Positions 53,669 to 63,465 of a stretch of DNA of 64,000 nucleotides are shown here, piece by piece (positions within the stretch are counted from its first letter, which is position 1; each line of letters opens with the position of its first letter). A program made the translations under genes and the position numbers. The notes under the pieces are model-generated. The model was not told where the DNA came from. It searched no databases and worked only from the letters and a program-made list of their open reading frames with translations. The stretch is from an uncultured Allomuricauda sp. (lineage in GTDB: Bacteria > Bacteroidota > Bacteroidia > Flavobacteriales > Flavobacteriaceae). The stretch spans positions 124,001 to 188,000 of the forward strand of contig NZ_CANLYK010000003.1 in the NCBI RefSeq assembly GCF_947495325.1, in the 5' to 3' direction.

Positions 53669-56013
53669 TTTATCCGATTCAGGTTCTCATCAACATCCTT
53701 GTTTTTGAATTTGGATTTCTTGGTGTTCCCAAAATTATACTTTACAGAAAAAGCAACCTCTTGAGCATCTACAAAATAGACACCTTCAGCTTCTACGCCA
53801 TTAATGGCATAGCTCTCTTCAAAATTCATAGCCTGCGTAATATCATTCAATCGAATTGCACATTGTAGTTTTTCAAACAAGATCTTTGAAATAGTCGCAT
53901 TTAAAACAAGCATGCCGTTGCGTTTAAAAATACCTTCCTGTCTTCTTGTTAAAAGCCAACCTCCCAAAGCAACTGTAGTGTCTTTACCAATGTTAAACTG
54001 CTGATTTGAATAGGCATATATGTATGGGTTTGTAGTACCAACATCTGCCGTATCATCTTCTATTTTGTTATAGTTAAGACTTATTGTATTCGTTGAAGTC
54101 CATTTTTTATAGGAAAACGGAAGAGTCAATCCAATATTGAAACCAGATTCTCTGTCCAAATTAACTGGTGAAAAAATCGCTCTATTTGCAACCTCATCAA
54201 AACGTATTGTATAATTTACCGGATTTGTCTTTCTATAAAAAGAAGCGTTGATAGATTTATTCTTCCATTGATAATTGGCCGTGAGTTCATTGGTCAACGT
54301 TGGTAAAAGATTCACGTTGTTTTCAGCTTCCAAAAAAGGATTTATAAATGTTCTTACCGAGCTTGTCCTGCTAAATTTTGGACGGGAAATACTTTTGGCA
54401 TAATTCAAGGAAAGTGTTTTAGTACTATCAAGTTCAATGTTTAGTCCAACTTTAGGAAAAAAATTGGTGTTTTCTCGCTCAACAAGTGGGGAAGCCTCAT
54501 TTTCAACTTCTCCCTTTACCTGGTTATACTCAACTCTTAGCCCAAAGTTATAGCTTATATGTTTTTTAAAATTTCCTAAAAAAGTGGAATATCCTGAATA
54601 GAGTCGCTCTTTGTAGTCAAAATCTATTATACTTTCTTCAGGGATTACTATTTCCTGTATTTCCGTAAAAGCATCAGCATTTGCTTGATTCCAATTTGTA
54701 CCAAATTCCCATTTTAAATCATTCAAAATAATGTACTCCAAATCCAATCTAAATGCCAAGGAATTTATTTTATAGAATTGATCTCTGGTTTCATCCAAAC
54801 TAAATCCATTCTCGTTAAAATTATTTGATATTTCTGATTTTAAAGTTTGTTTAAATGAAGAGTATTGGAATCCCGAAAAAAGATTTAGATCCTTGGCAAT
54901 TTCCTTATTATAGTTAAAATTACCGCTAAAATATTCCTTCCTGTTATCATTTTCCGTATCGGTTAAAACGTTGTCTTCCACACCTTCACTTTGTATAAAA
55001 GTTTCCGTTTCTATGGGAGCATTGTTGGTCTGTAATTTGTAGGTTGAATTAATTGAAATATAATCGTCATTTTTTAAAGGATAAAACAAACCCAGTCCCC
55101 CATTTACTTCTTCACGCTTATTATGTGGTACCAATACCAAATAATCTGAAAAAATATCTTCCTCAGGAATTCTAAATGCAAACGTATGACTTTCCCATTG
55201 TCCTAAATCATTGTAAGCAAAATTTCCTTGAACTGTCCATTTTCCATTAGAGTAACTTCCATTTGAAACCAAATAATTATTGAAGTTTCGTCTGAAGGAA
55301 GCCGTCTCACTAACATTCATTTTCATTCCCTTTTTTACGTTTTTCTTTCTTGTAATCAACAATACAGCTCTGCCCTCCGCTTCATATTTTGCTGATGGAT
55401 TGGAAATCAACTCGATGTTATCAATTGCATCTACAGAAAGTGCCTTAAATTCCTCAAAATCGATTCGCTGACCTCCCAAGTAAATCAAGGGGTTTCCCCT
55501 ACCAATGACTGAAATTGATTCTCTATTTGCAGCTACTTGGACATTTGGTAGCATGGACAAAACATTCAAAGGGTCTGGTATTGCAGAAAACACCGGGTTC
55601 GTAATATCAATTTTTAAATTGCCATTCTTGTTTGTAATAGGGTTTTTAGCGGCAACAATTTCAACTTCTTCAAGTTCAGTAACACTTTCCTTCAAAGTGA
55701 TTTGCAGTTTGTTGGTTTCATTGAGAGGGATTGCCTTTTCAAAACTCTGATATCCCAGAGCCGAAATCCTTAAATGATAATTGTTTTTTTTGAGATCATC
55801 CAAATGGAAATCCCCATCAATTAGTTGGGTATATTTTATTAAGTTCTCCTGGGTTGCATCATATAACAAAACATCACCTATAGCTATGGCATAACCATTT
55901 TCATCAGCAACATAACCAGATAAAGAATAGTTGTTTTGACCACAAACCGATGAAATTGTAAAACAAAGCAATACAGGACACAAACATTTCAAAACGCATA
56001 GATTTTGAAACAA
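53665..56013 (-). CDS. Outer-membrane beta-barrel protein (TonB-dependent receptor-like)
   Basis: 782 residues. The start is TTG 56013, or more probably TTG 55992, which gives a good signal peptide (MKCLCPVLLCFTISSVCG). Order: carboxypeptidase-regulatory-like domain (about 25-110, GYVADENGYAIAIGDV), plug-like part with VEIVAAKNPITNKNG and VIGRGNPLIYLGGQRIDF, then an outer-membrane beta-barrel (OMP_b-brl_3 type) to the end. Ligand unknown. Followed upstream by a membrane-bound LuxR-type regulator on the same strand. Confidence 0.88.
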   Translation of the reverse strand: MFQNLCVLKCLCPVLLCFTISSVCGQNNYSLSGYVADENGYAIAIGDVLLYDATQENLIKYTQLIDGDFHLDDLKKNNYHLRISALGYQSFEKAIPLNETNKLQITLKESVTELEEVEIVAAKNPITNKNGNLKIDITNPVFSAIPDPLNVLSMLPNVQVAANRESISVIGRGNPLIYLGGQRIDFEEFKALSVDAIDNIELISNPSAKYEAEGRAVLLITRKKNVKKGMKMNVSETASFRRNFNNYLVSNGSYSNGKWTVQGNFAYNDLGQWESHTFAFRIPEEDIFSDYLVLVPHNKREEVNGGLGLFYPLKNDDYISINSTYKLQTNNAPIETETFIQSEGVEDNVLTDTENDNRKEYFSGNFNYNKEIAKDLNLFSGFQYSSFKQTLKSEISNNFNENGFSLDETRDQFYKINSLAFRLDLEYIILNDLKWEFGTNWNQANADAFTEIQEIVIPEESIIDFDYKERLYSGYSTFLGNFKKHISYNFGLRVEYNQVKGEVENEASPLVERENTNFFPKVGLNIELDSTKTLSLNYAKSISRPKFSRTSSVRTFINPFLEAENNVNLLPTLTNELTANYQWKNKSINASFYRKTNPVNYTIRFDEVANRAIFSPVNLDRESGFNIGLTLPFSYKKWTSTNTISLNYNKIEDDTADVGTTNPYIYAYSNQQFNIGKDTTVALGGWLLTRRQEGIFKRNGMLVLNATISKILFEKLQCAIRLNDITQAMNFEESYAINGVEAEGVYFVDAQEVAFSVKYNFGNTKKSKFKNKDVDENLNRIN

Positions 56014-56057
56014 AATAAGGACCGAAAAGTATTGATATAAAGAATTAGAGGTCTGAT

Positions 56058-56762
56058 TTAGGTACTAGTACCCGTACTCTTTTGTAACAATTCTTGCCTA
56101 TTGGCAACATTTAATTTACTGTAGATATTGGTAATATGGCTTTTAACCGTGCTGAGGCTAATAAAAAGCTCATTTGCAATTTCCTTATTGCTCTTTCCCT
56201 GAAGTATAAGATTTCGTATGGTGGTTTCTTGTCTACTCAACCCTTGATAATGTCGATCTTTTGGTTTTCGCGATTGTAAAAGGGCGAAGCTTAAACCCAC
56301 AATTAAAAAAACACCTGCATACAAGAACCATTTAAGGTCTTGTACTTTTTGCTCAAGACTTTCTGTAATTATACCGTTCACCTTATCCTCTAAAAAAAGA
56401 TAATCCGCACGTGCTATGGTGCTTGCCTTTAATTCAACAAGCAAATCCTTATAGTATTCTGTATTTTCCTGGATATCGCGCTCCAAAAGGTTTTTTTCGT
56501 ACAAAAATTTTATGGCTACCAATTTTACGGTCAATATTTGGAGTGAATCGCGAGTATAACTCTTTAGTTGTCTAAACTGCTGTGCCCGCGGAGTATTTGA
56601 ATTTTCCAACTGACTTTCAAAATGCTTGAATTTTTTCCATTCCTTTAAACTCAGGTCATCAAAACGCTCATGGGTTGACTGTGCCGGTTCATCATAATAG
56701 TCCGACTTGGGAGATGCCCCAACCAACGTAATTACAAAAATAAAAGCATATATGATTTTCAA
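56058..56762 (-). CDS. Membrane-anchored LuxR-type regulator
   Basis: 234 residues, start TTG 56762 (no ATG or GTG before an in-frame stop). Signal-like N-terminus (IIYAFIFVITLVGA), an extracytoplasmic helical part, one membrane helix (about 143-163, FLYAGVFLIVGLSFALL), then a cytoplasmic LuxR helix-turn-helix (about 172-230, LSRQETTIRNLILQGKSNKE in part, and STVKSHITNIYSKLNV). A one-component regulator that could read a signal outside the cytoplasm. It lies just before the barrel protein gene (44 bp) and may control it. Confidence 0.85.
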   Translation of the reverse strand: MKIIYAFIFVITLVGASPKSDYYDEPAQSTHERFDDLSLKEWKKFKHFESQLENSNTPRAQQFRQLKSYTRDSLQILTVKLVAIKFLYEKNLLERDIQENTEYYKDLLVELKASTIARADYLFLEDKVNGIITESLEQKVQDLKWFLYAGVFLIVGLSFALLQSRKPKDRHYQGLSRQETTIRNLILQGKSNKEIANELFISLSTVKSHITNIYSKLNVANRQELLQKSTGTST

Positions 56763-56809
56763 GAAAGTACGTTTTTCTAAAATTCCTTATTATTTAGTTC
56801 TTATGCAAA

Positions 56810-57877
56810 TTAAAAAGTAAGAGGCAATTCATCAAGAATATCTTGTACTTTTGGGTCAGTACAGTTTATTAAAACTGAAACTACCAACTCTTCTTTTGGA
56901 TACACAAAAAAATTGGAATAGGCTCCAATACTATTTCCAACATGTCCAACAAAACTTCTTCCCAAATTATCCGTACTGACCTGAAAACCCAATCCGTAAT
57001 AGGTCGATTTTCCATTTACCGTTTGCGGTGTCAAAAGACTTTTATATGTATTCAGTTTTAGTAGTTTTTGCTCCAAAATTGCCTGCCCAAGTTTGGCAAT
57101 ATCACTGCTTGTGGATAAATATCCACCCCCTGCCAACTTATAAAAATTGTTGACTTGCGTTGCTTTTTTAAATCCTAATGCAGCTTTTGTGTAAAATTCA
57201 GCTGTTTTCTGATGATAGTCTCGACTGCGCTCGACCTGAAGCGGATGAAAAGTATTTGACATCCCTAAAGGATCAAGAACTTTTTCTTTTACGTAGTTTT
57301 CAAAAGGAATTCCACTAGCCTCTTGCATTGCCAGAGAAAGCAGTACAAAATCAAAGCTATTGTATAAATAGCCTTTATCCGGCTCAAAAACCAAAGGGTC
57401 ATCTTTAAAAATTTCAATACTATCTTTAATTGAATAGGATTTATTTAAAGCATATTCCTTACCATGATATCCTCTAATACCTGCTGAGTGACCAGCCAAT
57501 TGTCGTAAAGTAAAATCATATTTCTTTTTTGGATAGTAAGGAACGTATTCATAAAATGATGTATTCAGATTAACAATTCCTTCCTCAACCATTTTTGCCA
57601 ATGCAATCCCCGTAATGCATTTGGATATACTGGCAATGCGGAATACTGTGCTTTTGGAATCTACTCTGGTTTTTCTCTCCAAGTCTGCGTATCCATATCC
57701 TTTTTCAAGTATAATCTTTCTTTGCCTTAGAATAGTCACAGACATTCCCGGAACTTTGCTCTCTACTGCTAGGTTATGGAGTATTGCATCATACCTTTTA
57801 AATCCTTGAAGATTATCAAGGGGTATAACTGGATTGGTATCGAATAGACTTTTGAGGTATGATAGCAGTGAATTCAA
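56810..57877 (-). CDS. Serine hydrolase, class C beta-lactamase family
   Basis: 355 residues, start TTG 57877, no better start. Serine hydrolase (DD-peptidase, esterase or beta-lactamase-like). Nucleophile motif SISK in RIASISKCITG, second motif Y-N-S in LYNSFDFVLLS, and third GHVGNSIGAYS (HxG). No clear signal peptide with this start. Residues about 214-221 (VERSRDYH) are encoded by a TCGAGCGCAGTCGAGA-like stretch, which resembles a dispersed repeat. Substrate unknown. Confidence 0.82.
   Translation of the reverse strand: MNSLLSYLKSLFDTNPVIPLDNLQGFKRYDAILHNLAVESKVPGMSVTILRQRKIILEKGYGYADLERKTRVDSKSTVFRIASISKCITGIALAKMVEEGIVNLNTSFYEYVPYYPKKKYDFTLRQLAGHSAGIRGYHGKEYALNKSYSIKDSIEIFKDDPLVFEPDKGYLYNSFDFVLLSLAMQEASGIPFENYVKEKVLDPLGMSNTFHPLQVERSRDYHQKTAEFYTKAALGFKKATQVNNFYKLAGGGYLSTSSDIAKLGQAILEQKLLKLNTYKSLLTPQTVNGKSTYYGLGFQVSTDNLGRSFVGHVGNSIGAYSNFFVYPKEELVVSVLINCTDPKVQDILDELPLTF
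57219..57239. repeat. Possible dispersed-repeat fragment in a coding region
   Basis: TCTCGACTGCGCTCGACC inside the serine hydrolase gene resembles a palindromic repeat that is frequent between genes in some flavobacterial genomes. No second copy is visible in this window, so the identity is not proven. Confidence 0.35.
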
Positions 57878-57922
57878 TTTGAGAGATTTGTCATTCCGAA
57901 TGTAATGAGAAATCCATAGACT

Positions 57923-58675
57923 TCAGTCTATAAAAATCAACCTGCCATTAAAAAGTTCTTCCACTTCAATTTCTGGCGGTCTATTGCTACTGATAACATC
58001 TCCCGTTCCTCGAATAACTCCACTAATTCGTTGTTGCGGATTCACCAGTACGTCATTAGAGCCTCTGTGATTTATGCTCACATTCTCCGAAACCAGTTCT
58101 TCTGCTTCAATCCGAGGGTCACCTGCAGCAATAAAAATGCTCAAATTAGAAGTTGTTCCCTGAAGTTGAAAAAAGGCAATCCCATTCACAACAATGCTAA
58201 TGTTCTCTGATGCAACGTTTAGATCAAAAGAACCATCTGTGGTTTCTGCTTCAGGTTCACTAAAACTTTCGGATAACAAAGTAAGGTTGGGGTAATTCAA
58301 CACTCCATCACTGGAAATGGAAAGTCCTGAGCCGCTTCTTATTTCAGTAATTTCAGGGGAAGTAATATAAATTGTTGTAATCCCATAATCTCTCACAAAA
58401 TTACAGTCATTCTCATTTCTCAATATAAGTCTACCTTCTTCTACTTTTGCCGATACCTCGTTCCTAAGAAACTCCCCAGTTTCAATTTCCACTAATTGGT
58501 CAGGTCCCTGTTTCACAACCACGCTAACATTTTCAAAGGCGGTGATTTTGGTAAATTCCGGCAACTCTACTGCTTCTCGAATCAAATCTCCTGCATTTTG
58601 AAAGCAATCGGGGACATTATCCCCGTTACAAGCAATTAAAAGAAAGACCAAATATGTAATTGTCCACTTTTTCAT
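57923..58675 (-). CDS. DUF2807 head GIN-domain lipoprotein
   Basis: 250 residues, ATG start, overlapping the end of the upstream acyloxyacyl hydrolase gene by 4 bp (ATGA). Lipoprotein signal with LLIAC (Cys16). The head GIN (DUF2807) beta-helix follows (FTKITAFENVSVVVKQGPD, GSGLSISSDGVLNYPNL). Probable outer-surface lipoprotein. Same family as 47497-48171 but diverged and with a lipid anchor instead. Stop TGA lies in a 7-bp inverted repeat (ATAGACT/AGTCTAT). Confidence 0.85.
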   Translation of the reverse strand: MKKWTITYLVFLLIACNGDNVPDCFQNAGDLIREAVELPEFTKITAFENVSVVVKQGPDQLVEIETGEFLRNEVSAKVEEGRLILRNENDCNFVRDYGITTIYITSPEITEIRSGSGLSISSDGVLNYPNLTLLSESFSEPEAETTDGSFDLNVASENISIVVNGIAFFQLQGTTSNLSIFIAAGDPRIEAEELVSENVSINHRGSNDVLVNPQQRISGVIRGTGDVISSNRPPEIEVEELFNGRLIFID

Positions 58676-59772
58676 AAACGTACACCTATTCCAAATTCAA
58701 GGGTTTCTGCCTTTGCTCCATGCGATTTTAGTGTGATAGCTCCAAAGAGTTTATCCCCAAAATAGCGTTTGAGTCCAATTCTATTGTAAACCTGCCCTTC
58801 AAAATCAAAAGGATAGTATACATAATAGCCCAATTGCGCAATGACACTCATTTTGTTCACAAAAAGTTCATGACCCACAAAAAGCCCTACACGTTTATAA
58901 TCCGTATCAGCTGCCACGTTGAGCTCTGGAAATGAAATGGATTGGTAGCGAATCAATTCCTTTAAAAAATTGGAAAAGAACACATCAGTTCCAAATTGTA
59001 TTGCACTTTTTCTTCCGAGTCTTTTATCAGCATAAGCGGAGAAAATCAAAAAACCATAACGCCCAGAATTAATGATGTCACTTTCATTTGCCCCGCTTCG
59101 CAAAGCAAAATTGTACCGAATGGGTTCGACAACTTTTTCTGTGGTTTCTGGTTGAATAAATTCAAAAGATTTTTCAGCATCCAAGTCGTAGGTCACCCCT
59201 ATATTAAATGCCATTGTATTTGTTGATGTATTTGGGGCCTTAAAATTGGCATTGGAATAATGTAATAGTGAAATTCCTGCTTTTACGCCAAATCCTGCAA
59301 CAAGGTTTTCCTTATGGTAATTTAACATCAACATTGTGGAACTCAATATGTGCGTACCATAGGCATTGTTCCTAAAGTTTTCATTCTTATCGTACGGATT
59401 GGTATTATAGGACACCCCTTGACCTACACGAAGTTGCAGATTGCGCTTTAAAAAGTAAAAATTATAATGGGCATATAATCCATAATGGTCTCCCAAAATA
59501 GAACTATTTGTATTTTGATAAACAAAGGAAATTCCGGTATCTGGGTATCCATACAAAGATTCCCATTCTTCATGTCCGAACCTTTTTCTACTCAATCCTA
59601 AAATAAATCCCCCTGGGTGATCTGTAATTAAATGCGAGATTGCTGGGTTATGCAATAAAATTGACCCATAAAACTGATTTGCATCCAAGACATACTTTTT
59701 AGGGACTTCCCATTCTTGGGAAAACCCATAGCAACCGTATAAAAAGACACATAAATAAAGTAGGCGCTTCAT
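58672..59772 (-). CDS. Acyloxyacyl hydrolase (PagL-like)
   Basis: 366 residues from ATG 59772 (MKRLLYLCVFLYGCYGFSQ); the frame is open upstream but would overlap metF. Signal peptide then an outer-membrane barrel. The motif HYSNAN near residue 180 matches the His-Ser catalytic site of PagL lipid A 3-O-deacylases (PF09411). In this role it would remove an acyl chain from lipid A. The group name acyloxyacyl hydrolase is by family; activity in Bacteroidota is not shown to my knowledge. Confidence 0.78.
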   Translation of the reverse strand: MKRLLYLCVFLYGCYGFSQEWEVPKKYVLDANQFYGSILLHNPAISHLITDHPGGFILGLSRKRFGHEEWESLYGYPDTGISFVYQNTNSSILGDHYGLYAHYNFYFLKRNLQLRVGQGVSYNTNPYDKNENFRNNAYGTHILSSTMLMLNYHKENLVAGFGVKAGISLLHYSNANFKAPNTSTNTMAFNIGVTYDLDAEKSFEFIQPETTEKVVEPIRYNFALRSGANESDIINSGRYGFLIFSAYADKRLGRKSAIQFGTDVFFSNFLKELIRYQSISFPELNVAADTDYKRVGLFVGHELFVNKMSVIAQLGYYVYYPFDFEGQVYNRIGLKRYFGDKLFGAITLKSHGAKAETLEFGIGVRL

Positions 59773-59791
59773 GAGGCGCAAAAGTAGGAAA

Positions 59792-60745
59792 TTAAAACAC
59801 CTGCTTGGCAATAGCTTTAATATTATCTGATTTCCCCATGGAATAATAATGTAACACAGGTACTCCAGCTTCCTTTAGCTCTTTGGATTGTTCAATGCAC
59901 CATTCTACACCTACTTGACGCACTTCTTTGTTGGTTTTACAGGACTCTACAGCATCCACCAAATCTTGAGGAATATCCACTCGGAATACTTGTGGAAGCA
60001 ATTGTAAATGTCGTTTTACAGCTATTGGCTTTATTCCTGGAATAATGGGGACATCAATACCCATTTTTCGTGCTTCGTCCACAAATTCAAAATATTTCTG
60101 GTTATCAAAAAACATTTGTGTAACCACATAATCAGCTCCCAATTCTACTTTTTGCTTCAATCGTTTCAAATCAGATTTTAAGGATGGCGCTTCCATATGT
60201 TTTTCAGGATAACCTGCTACGCCAATACAGAAGTTGGCACAATTATCTGTTTCAATCACATCATGCAAATAATTCCCACAGTTTATTTCTTGAATTTGAT
60301 GCACTAGATCAGAAGCAAATTTGTGCCCTCCGTTGGTAGGTTCAAAATACTTCTCTTCCCGCATGGCGTCACCTCGTAATGCCATAACATTGTCAATACC
60401 CAAATAGTGACAATCCACCAGAAGATATTCAGTCTCTTCTCGAGTAAATCCACCACAAAGTACATGAGGAACCGTATCCACATTATATTTATGTGTAATT
60501 GAAGCACAAATACCCAAGGTCCCAGGACGCATTCTGGTCAATTTCTTATCCAATAATCCATCACGATCAATGTACACATATTCCTCCCTTGAGGTAGTTA
60601 CATCAATAAATGGTGGGTTAAATTCCATTAAAGGGTCGATATTATCATAGAGTTCCTGAATATTTCTGCCTTTAACCGGAGGAATTATTTCAAAGCTAAA
60701 AAGAGTCTTCCCTTTTGCGTTTTTAATATGGTCGGTAACCTTCAT
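59792..60745 (-). CDS. metF: Methylenetetrahydrofolate reductase
   Basis: 317 residues, ATG start. Reduces 5,10-methylene-THF to 5-methyl-THF with FAD, giving the methyl donor for MetH. TIM barrel with FSFEIIPPVKGRNIQ at the start, DVTTSREEYVYIDRDG, NVMALRGDAM, IGVAGYPEKH and TQMFFDNQKYFEF. Three bases after the methionine synthase gene, same operon. Confidence 0.95.
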   Translation of the reverse strand: MKVTDHIKNAKGKTLFSFEIIPPVKGRNIQELYDNIDPLMEFNPPFIDVTTSREEYVYIDRDGLLDKKLTRMRPGTLGICASITHKYNVDTVPHVLCGGFTREETEYLLVDCHYLGIDNVMALRGDAMREEKYFEPTNGGHKFASDLVHQIQEINCGNYLHDVIETDNCANFCIGVAGYPEKHMEAPSLKSDLKRLKQKVELGADYVVTQMFFDNQKYFEFVDEARKMGIDVPIIPGIKPIAVKRHLQLLPQVFRVDIPQDLVDAVESCKTNKEVRQVGVEWCIEQSKELKEAGVPVLHYYSMGKSDNIKAIAKQVF

Positions 60746-60748
60746 AAT

Positions 60749-63451
60749 TTATGCTTCAACAATATTTGGAGCAAGCCATTTTTCTGCTTCCTCTAATTTG
60801 ATATTCTTTCTTCTGGAAAAGTCTGCCACTTGATCTTGCTTTATTTTTCCCAATCCAAAGTACTTGGCCTGAGGGTGTCCAAAATAGTATCCACTAACAC
60901 TGGCAGCTGGCCACATAGCCATGCTTTCTGTCAGCTTTACCCCAATATTCTCTTCCACATTTAGCAGTTCCCAAATAGTCACTTTCTCCAAATGATCAGG
61001 GCAGGCCGGATAACCTGGGGCGGGTCTAATCCCAGTATATTTTTCATCAATTAAATCATCATTGGAAAGGGTTTCGCTTGATGCATACCCCCAATGTTTG
61101 ATACGCACTTCCTTATGAAGATATTCTGCAAAGGCTTCCGCTAAACGATCGGCCAAGGCCTTAATCATAATTGAATTATAATCATCTAGGTTTTTCTCGA
61201 ATTCAGTAGCCAACTCTTGTGTTCCAAATCCTGTACTAACACAAAAACAGCCTATATAATCCTGGATTCCGGTATTTTCTGGAGCTATAAAATCGGAAAG
61301 GCCAATGTTTGGAACTCCTGCTCTTTTTTTAAGTTGTTGGCGCAAGGTTCTAAATGTAAATTTTGATTTTCCGTCCATGCCGGAAACAAGGTTTATATCA
61401 TCTTCGTCATTTGAATTCGCCTTAAAGAGCCCAAAAATTCCTTTTGCAGTCAACAGCTTTTCGGCAAACACCTTTTTCAACAGTTTTTGAGCGTCTTCAT
61501 AAAGTTCTGAAGCTTGCTCTCCCACTACCTTATCCTTTAGTATAGCGGGATATTTACCATGTAAGTCCCAACTTCTGAAAAATGGTGTCCAATCTATAAA
61601 ATCGGTCAGTTTTTGTAAATCAAAATCCTCAATAACCTGAATACCCAGTTCATTTGGCTTTTTGATGTCTTCGGCATTCCAAACAATCTTTAATTTATTC
61701 TTTCTAGCTTCTTCCAGTGATAGATATTCTTTCTGTTTGGTTCGATTTAAGAATTTTTCCCGAAAGCTTTCATAATCCAATTTGATGGATTTCTTATATG
61801 TGTCCGAGGTTTCTTTTTGCAATAAATCTCCAACAACGGTAACCGCTCTGGAAGCATCATTGACATGTACCACAGCTTGACTGTATTGTGTGTCAATTTT
61901 TACGGCAGTATGTGCTTTGCTTGTGGTTGCACCACCGATTAAAAGCGGAACCTTAAATTCTTGCCGCTCCATTTCTTTCGCCAAAAAGACCATTTCATCT
62001 AAAGATGGGGTGATCAAGCCGCTAAGTCCAATAATATCTACCTGCTCTTCTTTGGCCTTATTGATGATTTTTTCCGGTGGCACCATAACCCCCATATCTA
62101 CAATTTCATAATTATTGCAAGCAAGGACTACGCTAACAATGTTCTTCCCAATGTCGTGCACGTCTCCCTTAACTGTTGCCATTAAAATTTTTCCAGCACC
62201 TTTTGTATCTCCTATTTGAGGGTTTCGTAATTTCTCTTCTTCGATATAAGGCAGTAAATAGGCCACGGCCTTTTTCATTACCCGAGCAGATTTGACCACT
62301 TGGGGAAGAAACATTTTTCCGCTTCCAAATAAATCGCCTACCACGTTCATTCCGGTCATTAAATGTCCTTCTATTACCTCAATTGGTTTGGAAACAGAAA
62401 CTCTCGCTTCTTCTACATCTTCCTCAATAAATTGATCTACACCTTTTACCAAGGCACGGGTAATTCGGTTTTGCAATGGTTCTTCACGCCATGATAAATC
62501 CACTTTACTTTCTTTGGCCTTGCCAACCACCGTTTCAGCAAATTCCAACAAGCGTTCTGTGGCATCATCCCTCCTATTTAGGATAACATCTTCTACATGC
62601 TCCAATAAATCTTTTGGTATATCATCATAAACCTCGAGCAGAGCAGGGTTTACGATACCCATATTCATTCCCGCTTTAATCGCATGATATAAGAAAACGG
62701 AATGCATGGCTTCCCTAACCCCGTTGTTTCCTCTAAAAGAAAATGAAACATTACTGACTCCGCCGCTTACACTGCAATGCGGTAAATTTTCACGTACCCA
62801 TTTTGTACTTTGGATAAAATCAAGTGCGTTTAGTTTGTGCTCTTCCATCCCTGTAGCAACAGGGAAGATATTAAGGTCAAATATGATGTCTTCTGGGGCA
62901 AAATTGACCTTATCTACCAAAATCCGATACGACCGCTCTGCAATTTCCTTACGTCTTTCCAGGTTATCCGCTTGTCCAACCTCATCAAAAGCCATTACAA
63001 TAACAGCGGCTCCATAGCGCTTTATTAATTTGGCATGATGAATGAATTGTTCTTCCCCTTCCTTTAAACTTATTGAGTTAACTACACATTTTCCCTGCAC
63101 CACCTGAAGTCCGGCTTCAATAATATCCCATTTGGAACTGTCAATCATTATGGGTACACGCGCAATATCCGGTTCAGCTACAATTAAGTTCAAAAACGTA
63201 ACCATGGCTTCTTTCCCATCAATTAGACCATCGTCCATATTGATGTCTATTATTTGGGCACCTCCTTCAACTTGGTGACGGGCAACATCCAATGCCTCAT
63301 CAAATTTCTCTTCCTTAATTAACCGAAGGAATTTTTTAGATCCTGCAACATTAGTTCGTTCTCCAACATTTACGAAATTACTTTCGGGCGTAATTACCAA
63401 AGGTTCAAGCCCAGAGAGTTTTAAAAATCGTTGTTCGTTGTTCGTTGTCAT
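60749..63451 (-). CDS. metH: Methionine synthase MetH, folate/B12/activation part
   Basis: 900 residues from ATG 63451 ([14 protein letters not shown]); the frame is open upstream but the preceding gene ends at 63466. Order: pterin (methyl-THF) binding domain ([16 protein letters not shown], about 24-39; [19 protein letters not shown] in parts), B12-binding helical cap, cobalamin domain with [11 protein letters not shown] (lower-ligand His), and the SAM-dependent reactivation domain with [12 protein letters not shown]. The homocysteine-binding domain is missing here and is encoded by the preceding gene. The two proteins must act together. Confidence 0.95.
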   Translation of the reverse strand: MTTNNEQRFLKLSGLEPLVITPESNFVNVGERTNVAGSKKFLRLIKEEKFDEALDVARHQVEGGAQIIDINMDDGLIDGKEAMVTFLNLIVAEPDIARVPIMIDSSKWDIIEAGLQVVQGKCVVNSISLKEGEEQFIHHAKLIKRYGAAVIVMAFDEVGQADNLERRKEIAERSYRILVDKVNFAPEDIIFDLNIFPVATGMEEHKLNALDFIQSTKWVRENLPHCSVSGGVSNVSFSFRGNNGVREAMHSVFLYHAIKAGMNMGIVNPALLEVYDDIPKDLLEHVEDVILNRRDDATERLLEFAETVVGKAKESKVDLSWREEPLQNRITRALVKGVDQFIEEDVEEARVSVSKPIEVIEGHLMTGMNVVGDLFGSGKMFLPQVVKSARVMKKAVAYLLPYIEEEKLRNPQIGDTKGAGKILMATVKGDVHDIGKNIVSVVLACNNYEIVDMGVMVPPEKIINKAKEEQVDIIGLSGLITPSLDEMVFLAKEMERQEFKVPLLIGGATTSKAHTAVKIDTQYSQAVVHVNDASRAVTVVGDLLQKETSDTYKKSIKLDYESFREKFLNRTKQKEYLSLEEARKNKLKIVWNAEDIKKPNELGIQVIEDFDLQKLTDFIDWTPFFRSWDLHGKYPAILKDKVVGEQASELYEDAQKLLKKVFAEKLLTAKGIFGLFKANSNDEDDINLVSGMDGKSKFTFRTLRQQLKKRAGVPNIGLSDFIAPENTGIQDYIGCFCVSTGFGTQELATEFEKNLDDYNSIMIKALADRLAEAFAEYLHKEVRIKHWGYASSETLSNDDLIDEKYTGIRPAPGYPACPDHLEKVTIWELLNVEENIGVKLTESMAMWPAASVSGYYFGHPQAKYFGLGKIKQDQVADFSRRKNIKLEEAEKWLAPNIVEA

Positions 63452-63465
63452 AAATCGATTCCTCT

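Noticed and set aside
57878..57925. Read-through fusion of the GIN-domain gene and serine hydrolase (same frame, one stop between)
   Set aside because: Both proteins are complete by themselves, the TGA lies in a hairpin, and nothing supports suppression.
59773..59811. 13-codon upstream extension of the PagL-like gene
   Set aside because: It overlaps metF, and the later ATG gives a clean signal peptide.
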